Of a stretch of 56,734 nucleotides of DNA, positions 27,620-36,361 are shown one piece after another (the stretch's first letter is position 1; each line of letters starts with the position of its first letter). The notes beneath the pieces were generated by a model. The model saw only the letters and a program-made list of their open reading frames with translations, was not told the DNA's origin and searched no databases. The DNA comes from Oscillatoriales cyanobacterium. GTDB taxonomy: Bacteria; Cyanobacteriota; Cyanobacteriia; Cyanobacteriales; Microcoleaceae. The stretch lies in the NCBI GenBank assembly GCA_004294385.1, contig REAP01000039.1:1-56734 (forward strand), given 5' to 3'. Both the position numbers and the translations under genes were made by a program.

Positions 27620-30600
27620 CTCCCCACTCGTTGGGGAAACTAATTGAATGGAAAAAAAATATAGTGGCGATTATGAAAGTTATCTGTAACCACTCCCCAC
27701 TCGTTGGGGAAACTAATTGAATGGAAATTCTTTATTCCTAATTTTGTCAAGAGTATTTTGTTCTACTCCCCACTCGTTGGGGAAACTAATTGAATGGAAA
27801 TAGTCTTTCGTCATCGTAAATGTGGCTAGAATTCTGGACTCCCCACTCGTTGGGGAAACTAATTGAATGGAAATTGATAGGATGTAGGTCATGTTCCGCC
27901 GCGAAAATTGGGTTACTCCCCACTCGTTGGGGAAACTAATTGAATGGAAATATCGAATAGATTTTATAGGAGTTACTAGCCTTGGTCTTACAAAACTCCC
28001 CACTCGTTGGGGAAACTAATTGAATGGAAAACTTTTTCTACTTCTCTTAAGAAATCACTTAGGTTAGAACTCCCCACTCGTTGGGGAAACTAATTGAATG
28101 GAAATGCAGGAGTTAAAGAAAAGAGTTTGATTGAGTATAAACTCCCCACTCGTTGGGGAAACTAATTGAATGGAAACATTGCTTCTGGAATAGTTTCGAC
28201 TACAAGTATAGAACTCCCCACTCGTTGGGGAAACTAATTGAATGGAAACGTATGATGATCAATAATAACAGAGCAGATAAATTATATGAACTCCCCACTC
28301 GTTGGGGAAACTAATTGAATGGAAACAAGATAATGCAATGAGAGAAGCCTATCCTTTACTCTTACCTCCCCACTCGTTGGGGAAACTAATTGAATGGAAA
28401 CAAAAATCTTCCCGGTTTCCTTAGAAAATAGTATAATGGAAATCTCCCCACTCGTTGGGGAAACTAATTGAATGGAAACCATCTACTATTCGACTGTTTA
28501 AAGGTTAAGAGCATACTCCTCCCCACTCGTTGGGGAAACTAATTGAATGGAAACATTGCGAGAATACATCAGATATACTTTCGGCTTCAATACCTGCTCC
28601 CCACTCGTTGGGGAAACTAATTGAATGGAAACCTAATAAATTGCAATCAGTACCTAAGTCATCAGAAGCAAAATCTCCCCACTCGTTGGGGAAACTAATT
28701 GAATGGAAACGTAGAATATCTAATAGCCCCTACTTCATTAATGTCTCCCCACTCGTTGGGGAAACTAATTGAATGGAAACGTTCTACTTTTATTAGTTAG
28801 TTCTTTTAAACTATTAGTATAAACTCCCCACTCGTTGGGGAAACTAATTGAATGGAAACAGTAGTATCACCTCTATCCAAGGCTCCCATAAGTTGAAGCT
28901 CCCCACTCGTTGGGGAAACTAATTGAATGGAAACTATATCTTCCTATTCTCGCATCTCCCGATCTTATTCTTGAAACTCCCCACTCGTTGGGGAAACTAA
29001 TTGAATGGAAACAAAAAATCATTTCTTCGGCTGCGCCCAAATATTTGCTCCCCACTCGTTGGGGAAACTAATTGAATGGAAACAATGAAGAGAAAAACTC
29101 AATCAGAAAGAAAGATCGAAGTAGACTCCCCACTCGTTGGGGAAACTAATTGAATGGAAACTTTGCCTTTTATCACTTTATCGTCACAATCACCCTCCCC
29201 ACTCGTTGGGGAAACTAATTGAATGGAAACTCGGCATTGGGGACATTGCCCGTTTCAATTAATACTCTCCCCACTCGTTGGGGAAACTAATTGAATGGAA
29301 ACTCGCGGCTACCACAGTCTTATCCTCGAAGGAGAATCCTCTCCCCACTCGTTGGGGAAACTAATTGAATGGAAACTCATGGGTTTTCTTGTTTGTTGCC
29401 TGTTTACTTTCCTCCCCACTCGTTGGGGAAACTAATTGAATGGAAACTTAAATAGACCTTCTTGGTGTTGTTTATATATACTCCCCACTCGTTGGGGAAA
29501 CTAATTGAATGGAAACCGTTCAACTCCACCAAAGCTTACCAATGGGATTTCAGCACCCTCCCCACTCGTTGGGGAAACTAATTGAATGGAAACTCTACTC
29601 CTCCTAGCTGAATTGTCTCGTTTTTATCTTGGTTCCACTCCCCACTCGTTGGGGAAACTAATTGAATGGAAACTCAAAATGTTAGTGTTGTACATCAGTT
29701 ATCAAGATGTAAACTCCCCACTCGTTGGGGAAACTAATTGAATGGAAACTGCTAGGAATGCGAGCTATATCCGAGGGGATACTCCCCACTCGTTGGGGAA
29801 ACTAATTGAATGGAAACATCACTAGCTTTAGCCTTCTTATCTATCCCTAAGTCCTCCCCACTCGTTGGGGAAACTAATTGAATGGAAACTGTGGGAATAC
29901 CTTTCTAGCTTTAACTGCTAAAAAACTCCCCACTCGTTGGGGAAACTAATTGAATGGAAACAGCAAGATTTATTTAATAGTCTAACAGATAAGACTCCCC
30001 ACTCGTTGGGGAAACTAATTGAATGGAAACTTTTTTTGCCCGGTAGCCTGTAACCAAGCATTTAAGACTCCCCACTCGTTGGGGAAACTAATTGAATGGA
30101 AACTGCGCCATGCAGTCATATCGAACGCCACGATTCGCGCACCATTTACTCCCCACTCGTTGGGGAAACTAATTGAATGGAAACGATCGATCTCGCTTTT
30201 TGTTGCAACCATTGCACTCCCCACTCGTTGGGGAAACTAATTGAATGGAAACTGTAGTGTGAGCTTCTTTGAATTCGACGCGATCACAGTCAGGGACGGA
30301 ACTCCCCACTCGTTGGGGAAACTAATTGAATGGAAACATTTTAAGCTTGATCGCGTAATTGTATGGGCGATCGTTTCTCCCCACTCGTTGGGGAAACTAA
30401 TTGAATGGAAACTGCTAAGGTTATAAGCTTCGCCGTTCCAATCAACCTCCCCACTCGTTGGGGAAACTAATTGAATGGAAACTCGCCAACTGAGCCTTTA
30501 ACTCTTGCTCAATCAATCTCCCCACTCGTTGGGGAAACTAATTGAATGGAAACGCTCTCAATGCTGCGTAGCACTGAAAGTGACCCGCAAGAATCCTCCC

Positions 30601-30631
30601 CACTCGTTGGGGAAACTAATTAAATGGAAAC
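27620..30631 (+). CRISPR. CRISPR array, 41 repeats and 40 spacers, no cas genes in window
   Basis: The repeat is 36 bp, begins CTCCCCACTCG and ends GAATGGAAAC. TCCCC and GGGGA form a 5-bp stem around ACTCGTT. Repeat starts run from 27620, 27693, 27766, 27839, 27916, 27996 and 28070 through 28142 to 30596. Spacers range from 32 to 49 bp, most 33-44. That spread is more usual for type III-linked arrays than for type I-E/I-F or II; the subtype cannot be fixed without cas genes. Repeats 1-7 lack the final C (they end A,T,T,T,T,A,T), while repeats 8-41 end in C. Repeat 41 has GAATGG changed to AAATGG. Neither side shows cas genes, so effectors must act from elsewhere. Confidence 0.99.
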
Positions 30632-30647
30632 GGTAAAATATCTAGTA

Positions 30648-30780
30648 GGTAGGGTGCGTCAGGTTTGAGATTCTCAATCAGCACCGAAAACATGATTCTG
30701 ACGCACCGTTTTTTTTGCAAGGGTGCGTCAGTGAGATTGTTGGTTTGGATCGAAAATAACGCGCTTCTGACGCACCCTAC
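30648..30780. repeat. GGTGCGTCAG palindromic elements, right copy plus a second shorter unit
   Basis: Positions 30648-30717 match 27225-27293 along their length in the same orientation, with a few substitutions. A second unit of the same kind follows at 30721-30780, beginning GGGTGCGTCAGTGAG and ending GACGCACCCTAC. Its last bases provide the TAG stop of the next minus-strand gene. Confidence 0.85.
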
Positions 30781-30968
30781 TTAATTGCTTCTGATAGAGA
30801 TTCTAATGACATAAATTTTTTGACATCTAATATTTCAATCAACACCAGTTCTCCGCTGCTAGAATAGTGGAGAATCATATTCCCTTCATCTTCAGCATAA
30901 GCGATAGGACTATCGGAAATTTCGATCAGCATCGCATCTACATCTTGGCTATATCTAATCTTTTTCAT
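30777..30968 (-). CDS. DUF2283 small protein
   Basis: A 63-residue protein with the DUF2283 layout: MKKIRYSQDVDAMLIEIS, a middle AYAEDEGNMILHYS and the end LVLIEILDVKKFM. DUF2283 genes are common near toxin-antitoxin and mobile regions in cyanobacteria; the function is unknown. The stop codon lies in the neighbouring palindrome. No partner gene adjoins it. Confidence 0.85.
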   Translation of the reverse strand: MKKIRYSQDVDAMLIEISDSPIAYAEDEGNMILHYSSSGELVLIEILDVKKFMSLESLSEAIK

Positions 30969-31015
30969 AATTACTTACTACAAGTTATTGGGGCTACCTT
31001 CCCCATTAGAGAAGA

Positions 31016-32524
31016 CTACAGATTATCCGCTGCTGGTTGGAGGCGATATTGTTCGCGGACGCTCAATAACTTAGTCTTTGAACCATTTGGTTCTAATGCT
31101 TCCGTCAGCCAAAGCTCTTGCTGATGCTTGAGGTTTATAGCCCGCCGAATTTCTTTCACCTCATCACGAGAAATACCTAGCTTATCTGCCATCCGGTTAT
31201 GAAGATGGAATTCTGACCCATCAATTTTGCCATCAGCAACGGCAATCTCCCAAGCTGTACATAATATTAGGCGATGCTTTAGTCGCTCTTTATTGCTTTG
31301 ACTACAACTTTTTTCCCGATGTTCCTCATCAAAAAGAATACTCGTTTTCATAATTTCATCAAAACTATGCCGTTGTTCTATGGCTTTCCGAACCAAATCT
31401 CGCTCTTCCTTTCTCATACCGGAGGTAGTCATCAATCTATCTATACTATCTTTCTCCTTATCATCTAATTCACCGTCAATCCAAGCCATTGGTAAAGCAG
31501 CCATAATTATCTCAGATAAAAACTTGCTCATCTTGGCAGCTTCTTCTTGATTTTTCCAGCCCGTCAGACCACTATAAATCCCAACAGTTGCTAATACTCC
31601 CAGTCCAACAGGAGCAGCAAATGTTAGTAATGAGTAGTATCCTGCACTGACAACAATACCCGTTGAACTCCCCACCAATCCCCCAATCAAAGGAATGCTA
31701 TGGATAGCTGTCCAAATACTAGCCGGCGCAAATACTGAAGTGGCAACTGCTGAAGCGCCAACACCAGCCAAAGCCCCTACAGTTGCACCCGTCCCTACTG
31801 CAAAAGCATCTTTTGTCCAATCTTCGCCGTTATTTTGTTTTAATAAGTCTGCACTTATAGATTGATACTCGGTCACTGAATTTTTACCAACATATAAATT
31901 CAATCCTTCTAACTCATGGTCAATAAAGCTTTGATAAGATTTATCACTAAAGTTGATGCCACGTTTACAGCCCTCTTCATAAATTTTCTGGGTGGTATCA
32001 TTAATCGTCGATTTAACTTTATCCCACGATTTACCAAAAATATCTTTTAACTCTTTAATATCAGTTTCTATTTCATTTAATCCAGCAAAACCTTCTCCTT
32101 TGAGTCGCTCTAAGTAATAGCCTTTATTCGTGGCAAAAATCATATCTAGAAGTGCCAGTGCAACTACCAGAGCAACAGCACCAGCGATTGGACTGGTAAC
32201 AGCACCGATTAGAGGTACACCCGTCCAAGGTATCAGGGAATAAGCCATGAAAGTCACAATACTGCTAATTACTAGCAGTCCACCAGTAATAATTTTTCGC
32301 TCTTTGGCAGATGAGTCAATATCTGAATACAAAATTTTGAGGAGGCGAATATATGAGGGAATTCTGGGGATGCGAGTCAGAGCGAATTGGATGACAGCAG
32401 CCAGTACAGGAATTAAAAGAGCGAAAAGCACACTTAGTGCAGGTAAAACTGTTTGAATGACAAAAGCAACAATTGGCATAAAAAATACTAGGGTAAGTCT
32501 ATCAATAGTTATCAACTGTAACAA
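31016..32524 (-). CDS. Membrane protein with C-terminal TerB-like domain
   Basis: A 502-residue protein. Two hydrophobic hairpins near the N-terminus (about 12-50 and 80-130) are followed by a soluble helical part (about 135-235). A glycine-rich membrane region follows (about 240-325, GTGATVGALAGVGASAVATS and after). The last 170 residues carry two TerB-like helical repeats with acidic loops, WIDGELDDKEKDSI and AVADGKIDGSEFHLH; the D-G-x-[IL]-D pattern is typical of TerB/DjlA metal-binding helices. TerB proteins belong to tellurite/stress networks tied to membranes and phage response. A role next to the CRISPR array is guesswork. Confidence 0.7.
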   Translation of the reverse strand: MLQLITIDRLTLVFFMPIVAFVIQTVLPALSVLFALLIPVLAAVIQFALTRIPRIPSYIRLLKILYSDIDSSAKERKIITGGLLVISSIVTFMAYSLIPWTGVPLIGAVTSPIAGAVALVVALALLDMIFATNKGYYLERLKGEGFAGLNEIETDIKELKDIFGKSWDKVKSTINDTTQKIYEEGCKRGINFSDKSYQSFIDHELEGLNLYVGKNSVTEYQSISADLLKQNNGEDWTKDAFAVGTGATVGALAGVGASAVATSVFAPASIWTAIHSIPLIGGLVGSSTGIVVSAGYYSLLTFAAPVGLGVLATVGIYSGLTGWKNQEEAAKMSKFLSEIIMAALPMAWIDGELDDKEKDSIDRLMTTSGMRKEERDLVRKAIEQRHSFDEIMKTSILFDEEHREKSCSQSNKERLKHRLILCTAWEIAVADGKIDGSEFHLHNRMADKLGISRDEVKEIRRAINLKHQQELWLTEALEPNGSKTKLLSVREQYRLQPAADNL

Positions 32525-32607
32525 ATTTTTAACAACTATTCTTGTATAACAGATTACTTTTTTGAAATTAACAATAGTTTGAGGTATAGAGTACGTTGAT
32601 ATTGTAA

Positions 32608-32649
32608 GCCCGTGACTTACTAAAATCTATATTTTAGTAAGTCACGGGC
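32608..32649. terminator. Long hairpin between the TerB-like gene and ccs1
   Basis: A perfect 19-bp stem (32608-32626 with 32631-32649; core GCCCGTGACTTACTAAAAT) with a CTAT loop. It lies downstream of ccs1 (minus strand) and upstream of the TerB-like gene, so it most likely ends the ccs1 transcript. Confidence 0.75.
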
Positions 32650-32671
32650 ATTGCCCACCCGACAATTAGTT

Positions 32672-34078
32672 TTAATTAGCTAAAGAAGTTTCGGGAATCG
32701 CAGTTTTATCTTCATCTATTTTCGATTCAGCTAACCTATCCAAAATCTCCACAACTTCTCTTTCAAAAGTCACTTGAGCGCGATTAGTACGCCCACCAAC
32801 ATAAAGTTTGCCGTCTTTTTCTAAAGCCCAAATCTGTGAGTGAGACAGATAGCTCATCATCACGCTGAGCATCAGCAACCCAAAGCCAGTATAGACGATC
32901 GGGATTCCCGGATCTGCTTTAATTTGCAAGCCTGTGCTGCCAACAACTTCATCAATAGCCAGCATCACTCCATTCACTTCAACTGCTGTACCTGCACGAA
33001 CTGTAGTTAACAATTTGCCATCCGTACCGTAAACTAACATGGTTCCTTGCAAGTCTTTTGCTAGCAGAGAAACTCCCGCACTCAAATCGGGTTTGGTGGG
33101 AATCCAAGCACCCCAAATTCTGCCTTTTCCTTGAGTGTCTAGCTGAGCCATTGGTAGTTGCAAAACCGGGCTTTTGTTGAGGCGAACTCGCACCGCAGCT
33201 ATGGCCCAATCTGCTTGATAAAATGTCACTCCTTTGTATTTTAGTGGGAGGTTGACATGAATGGTTTTGCGATCGACCTCTTGGCCTGTTTTATCCAAAA
33301 CTGACAAGTCGGAATAAAATTGATCGATCGCACCGCTCGGACTATAATCGATCCAGAAGCGATTGACTCGCATCGACCAATCCTTGGGGATTTGCGGCCC
33401 CGCCCAAGGCCCCGCATCGGTGATATTCTGCACCCGAAATTCCTGCCCACTGGGAACCATTTCTTGGCCCATGAAACCAGTCATCGTCCCCCAAATCGCC
33501 CCAGCTAGAATCAGTAACATACTGGCGTGAACAATAATCGGCCCGATTTTGCCAATTATGCCTTTACGAGCATAAACTTTTTCACCTTCTCGAAATATCC
33601 GATAACTTTTTTGCTGCAAAAGTTGCTCTAATGAGGTTAAGGAACCTGTTTCTAATTCTGCACTGAGGGCTAATTTTTGAAACTGCTTTGGTTCTTCATA
33701 AAATTTCCAGCGACGGGCGATTTTTAAGGCTGGAAGTTGTCTGGTAAATGTGCAAGCTGTCAAGCTGCTTCCGAATAAAACTAGGATTGACAAAAACCAC
33801 CAAGTACGGTATACATGGTCTAATCCGGCGATTAGTAAAACTTTCCAAGTTAGGAAGCCGAAAAGGGCTGGGTGTTCTGGATAGTTGGATTGATAAAACT
33901 CTACGGATTGACCTTGTTCGACGACGGTGCCGGAAATGCTGAAAATTGCGATCGCCAACAGCAAGATAATTGCCAGCCGCAAATCTGCGAGCACGGGCAA
34001 GACATCTCGCTTGAAAAACTTTTGAGGGGCATTAGCCCAGTTTGATAATTTGGATATAAATACTTCTTTTGATATCAT
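32672..34078 (-). CDS. ccs1: Cytochrome c biogenesis protein Ccs1 (ResB family)
   Basis: A 468-residue thylakoid membrane protein of the system II (Ccs1-CcsA) haem delivery complex for c-type cytochromes. Transmembrane segments lie near residues 32-50 ([19 protein letters not shown]), 93-112 and 180-200 ([20 protein letters not shown]), with a last one near 390-410. The large soluble loop between the third and fourth faces the lumen, as in other ResB proteins. The length is usual. The haem-delivering partner CcsA is not in the window; a CcdA that supplies reductant is at 48932-49666. Confidence 0.93.
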   Translation of the reverse strand: MISKEVFISKLSNWANAPQKFFKRDVLPVLADLRLAIILLLAIAIFSISGTVVEQGQSVEFYQSNYPEHPALFGFLTWKVLLIAGLDHVYRTWWFLSILVLFGSSLTACTFTRQLPALKIARRWKFYEEPKQFQKLALSAELETGSLTSLEQLLQQKSYRIFREGEKVYARKGIIGKIGPIIVHASMLLILAGAIWGTMTGFMGQEMVPSGQEFRVQNITDAGPWAGPQIPKDWSMRVNRFWIDYSPSGAIDQFYSDLSVLDKTGQEVDRKTIHVNLPLKYKGVTFYQADWAIAAVRVRLNKSPVLQLPMAQLDTQGKGRIWGAWIPTKPDLSAGVSLLAKDLQGTMLVYGTDGKLLTTVRAGTAVEVNGVMLAIDEVVGSTGLQIKADPGIPIVYTGFGLLMLSVMMSYLSHSQIWALEKDGKLYVGGRTNRAQVTFEREVVEILDRLAESKIDEDKTAIPETSLAN

Positions 34079-34090
34079 TGGTAATTAGGA

Positions 34091-34304
34091 AGTTCGGCAA
34101 CGGATTTTGTAACGGATTTAACGGATGGAAGAAAGTTCGGCAACGGATTTTGTAACGGATTTAACGGATAGAAGGAAGTTCGGCAACGGATTTTGTAACG
34201 GATTTAACGGATAGAAGGAAGTTCGGCAACTGATTTTGTAACGGATTTAACGGATAGAAGGAAGTTCGGCAACTGATTTTGTAACGGATTTAACGGATAG
34301 AAGG
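34091..34304. repeat. 43-bp tandem repeat (AAGTTCGGCAACGGATT), five copies
   Basis: Units start at 34091, 34134, 34176, 34219 and 34262 (spacing 42-43 bp) with the inner pattern AACGGATTTTGTAACGGATT. The same unit occurs at 40491-40530. In reverse, it encodes the SVKSVTKSVAEL segment of the glycosidase gene (about 7878-7915). The rest of this gap to 34412 shows nothing further. Confidence 0.9.
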
Positions 34305-34412
34305 GAGAAGAATTCCCCTGACCACGTGGTTCCCACAATCTGTTACTTATTATATCATATCCGGTTGATTGATTACTAGAAAGTTGAGAATTTGATCGTC
34401 TGCACATACTGA

Positions 34413-34844
34413 TTATTTAGATTTGTCAGAATTGGGGGTGCGCTTGATCTGTTCAGTTTCCTCAATATAAACCTCACCTAAATCTTGATCTGCCAAATCC
34501 TTTAACTTAATACTCTGATAGCGGACTTTCCCCTTGAGGATGATTTCATCGCCTAGCTGTGGCAAAGCCTGCTTGGTTAAAATCCAAATACTGCCGGTAG
34601 TATCTTGAAGTTGATAAGCTGCATTCCCGACAAAGGGAGCGCGATTTTCCACCTTTCCTTGGAGATAAACTTCTGCATCCACTTGTCGTTTTTGTTGAAC
34701 ATCACTAATTTTGGCAGTATTGAAACCAAGGTTAAATTGAGAATTTGGTAAATTACCACAACCGAGGAAACCGCTGGCTAGTATTAGTAATAAAGAGCCT
34801 AGGGAGAACTTTTGAATGTAAATTTGATAAATTGCATTAGTCAT
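34413..34844 (-). CDS. OB-fold lipoprotein of unknown function
   Basis: A 143-residue protein. The signal peptide ends in a lipobox (LASGFLGCGN, Cys near residue 29). The remaining ~110 residues look like an OB fold: VYLQGKVENRAPFVGNAAYQ, DTTGSIWILT, GDEIILKGKVRYQSI. Cyanobacterial genomes carry many such small exported OB-fold proteins of unknown role. The C-terminus is charged. No operon partner is visible. Confidence 0.75.
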   Translation of the reverse strand: MTNAIYQIYIQKFSLGSLLLILASGFLGCGNLPNSQFNLGFNTAKISDVQQKRQVDAEVYLQGKVENRAPFVGNAAYQLQDTTGSIWILTKQALPQLGDEIILKGKVRYQSIKLKDLADQDLGEVYIEETEQIKRTPNSDKSK

Positions 34845-34897
34845 TTTTCAAATAAGTTGAGATTTGATCTCGTTTCCGGTTGCATCTACAGCTCTTG

Positions 34898-35111
34898 TAG
34901 GGACACTCCAAGAGCCCATAGGTGTCAACTTAAGCCGATAGTCCGACAGGGAATGAATTCCCTGTCTAATAGCGAAAGTCCTCTCAAGAGGACTAATGAG
35001 TTCTTCAGTCCTCTTAAGAGGACTTTTGCTTTGAGACAGGGAATTCATTCCCTGTCGGACTATCGGTTTTACCTGATTGTTGACACCAATGGGCTCTTGG
35101 AGTGTCCCTAC
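34898..35111. mobile_element. Nested-palindrome MITE-like element, copy 1 (complete)
   Basis: A 214-bp element. The outer inverted repeats, ~34 bp each, begin GTAGGGACACTCCAAGAGCC and end with its complement (GGAGTGTCCCTAC) at 35111. Inside is a second inverted pair (GACAGGGAAT...ATTCCCTGTC, both sides) and an inner AGTCCTCTCAAGAGGACT palindrome. Copy 3 at 47674-47846 has the same termini; copy 2 at 43513-43703 lacks the right end. It has no coding capacity, so it would move only with an outside transposase. Confidence 0.85.
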
Positions 35112-35166
35112 GGCACCGAGGCTTAAGCTAAAATCTAGAATCGTCAACCCTAACCCAGAGTCTACA

Positions 35167-36069
35167 ATGGATGCCAAAACTGCTCACATACTAGATGGTA
35201 AAGCTTTAGCGACAAAGATTCAAGGCGAGCTGGGCGATCGAGTTCGTTCTATGCAAACCCAGATTGGGCGTCTTCCGGGACTTGCGGTGCTCATGGTTGG
35301 GGATAACCCAGCCAGCGCGGCTTACGTGCGTAATAAGGAGCGAGCCTGCGCTAAGGTGGGCATAGCTTCTTTCGGTAAGCATTACCCCGCAAATGCCACT
35401 CAGGCTGAACTGGAACTTGCCATTCAGGCACTCAACGAGGACGATCGCGTAGATGGCATTTTAGTTCAACTCCCACTTCCAGATCACTTGGATGCAATTT
35501 CTCTACTGTACCAAATTGCTCCTGACAAAGATGCTGATGGACTCCACCCGATCAATTTAGGCCGCCTGGTGCGGGGCGAAGAAGGTTTACGCAGTTGTAC
35601 TCCCGCCGGAGTGATGCGGCTGCTACAAGAATATCAGATTGATTTGAAAGGAAAAAATGCTGTAGTTTTGGGACGCAGTATTTTGGTGGGTAAACCGATG
35701 GCGCTCATGCTTTTAGAGGCTGATTGTACTGTTACTGTAGCTCATTCGCGATCGCAAAACCTAGAATCGATTACTAGCCAAGCTGATATTTTAATCGCCG
35801 CTGTTGGCCGCACTGAAATGATTACAGCTAATATGGTTAAACCCGGAGCAGTAGTCATTGATGTCGGTATCAACCGTGTTGTTAATCCCGATGGTACTAG
35901 CCGTTTGGCGGGAGATGTGGATTTTGATGCTGTTAAAACAGTAGCTGATTTTATCACACCGGTGCCGGGAGGAATCGGGCCGATGACTGTTGCTATGTTG
36001 TTAGAAAATACGGTTTCGAGTTATATCAAGAAGGCAGAAAAAACAGGGAAAATTAAACAAACTAATTAA
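35167..36069 (+). CDS. folD: Bifunctional methylenetetrahydrofolate dehydrogenase/cyclohydrolase
   Basis: A 300-residue cytosolic enzyme that interconverts methylene-, methenyl- and formyl-tetrahydrofolate. The active-site lysine lies in [31 protein letters not shown] and the C-terminal [14 protein letters not shown] are the family signatures, and [12 protein letters not shown] binds NADP. The start is the ATG at 35167 ([11 protein letters not shown]); the 30 codons upstream in frame lie in the MITE-like element and are not conserved. A terminator follows at 36079. Confidence 0.96.
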   Translation: MDAKTAHILDGKALATKIQGELGDRVRSMQTQIGRLPGLAVLMVGDNPASAAYVRNKERACAKVGIASFGKHYPANATQAELELAIQALNEDDRVDGILVQLPLPDHLDAISLLYQIAPDKDADGLHPINLGRLVRGEEGLRSCTPAGVMRLLQEYQIDLKGKNAVVLGRSILVGKPMALMLLEADCTVTVAHSRSQNLESITSQADILIAAVGRTEMITANMVKPGAVVIDVGINRVVNPDGTSRLAGDVDFDAVKTVADFITPVPGGIGPMTVAMLLENTVSSYIKKAEKTGKIKQTN

Positions 36070-36078
36070 GCGTAAAAT

Positions 36079-36113
36079 CAGATACCCGACTGCTTTAAGA
36101 AGTCGGGTATCTG
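36079..36113. terminator. Terminator after folD
   Basis: CAGATACCCGACT and AGTCGGGTATCTG pair over 13 bp around GCTTTAAGA, ten bases after the stop. The design is close to the hairpin at 50460-50492. Confidence 0.8.
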
Positions 36114-36199
36114 CCAGTTTTCACTGCTATTTGTCATCTCAATTCTGGTTGCACTATCAGGTAATTGTGAACTGTTGACTGTGAATTGTGAACTGTTTG

Positions 36200-36360
36200 A
36201 CCAATGCCCAATGCCCTGTTTGGCCAATGCCCTGTTTGGCCAATGCCCTGTTTGGCCAATTCCCTGTTTGGCCAATTCCCTGTTTGGCCAATGCCCAATT
36301 CCCTGTTTGGCCAATTCCCAATTCCCAATTCCCTGTTTGGCCAATTCCCAATTCCCAATA
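36200..36360. repeat. 16-bp tandem repeat (CCAATGCCCTGTTTGG)
   Basis: About eight copies of a 16-bp unit with TGCC/TTCC variation, interleaved with CCAATTC stretches. Consecutive units form TTGGCCAA palindromes. It lies between convergent folD and the penicillin-binding protein gene. Confidence 0.9.
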
Positions 36361-36361
36361 A

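Noticed and set aside
28402..28443. Spacer 11 ends in AATGGAAAT, like the repeat 3' end
   Set aside because: Nine bases of likeness next to a repeat is too little to call a partial repeat; treated as chance.
27713..30426. Short frames reading FHSISFPNEWG or HSLGKLIEWK
   Set aside because: These are translations of CRISPR repeats and spacers.
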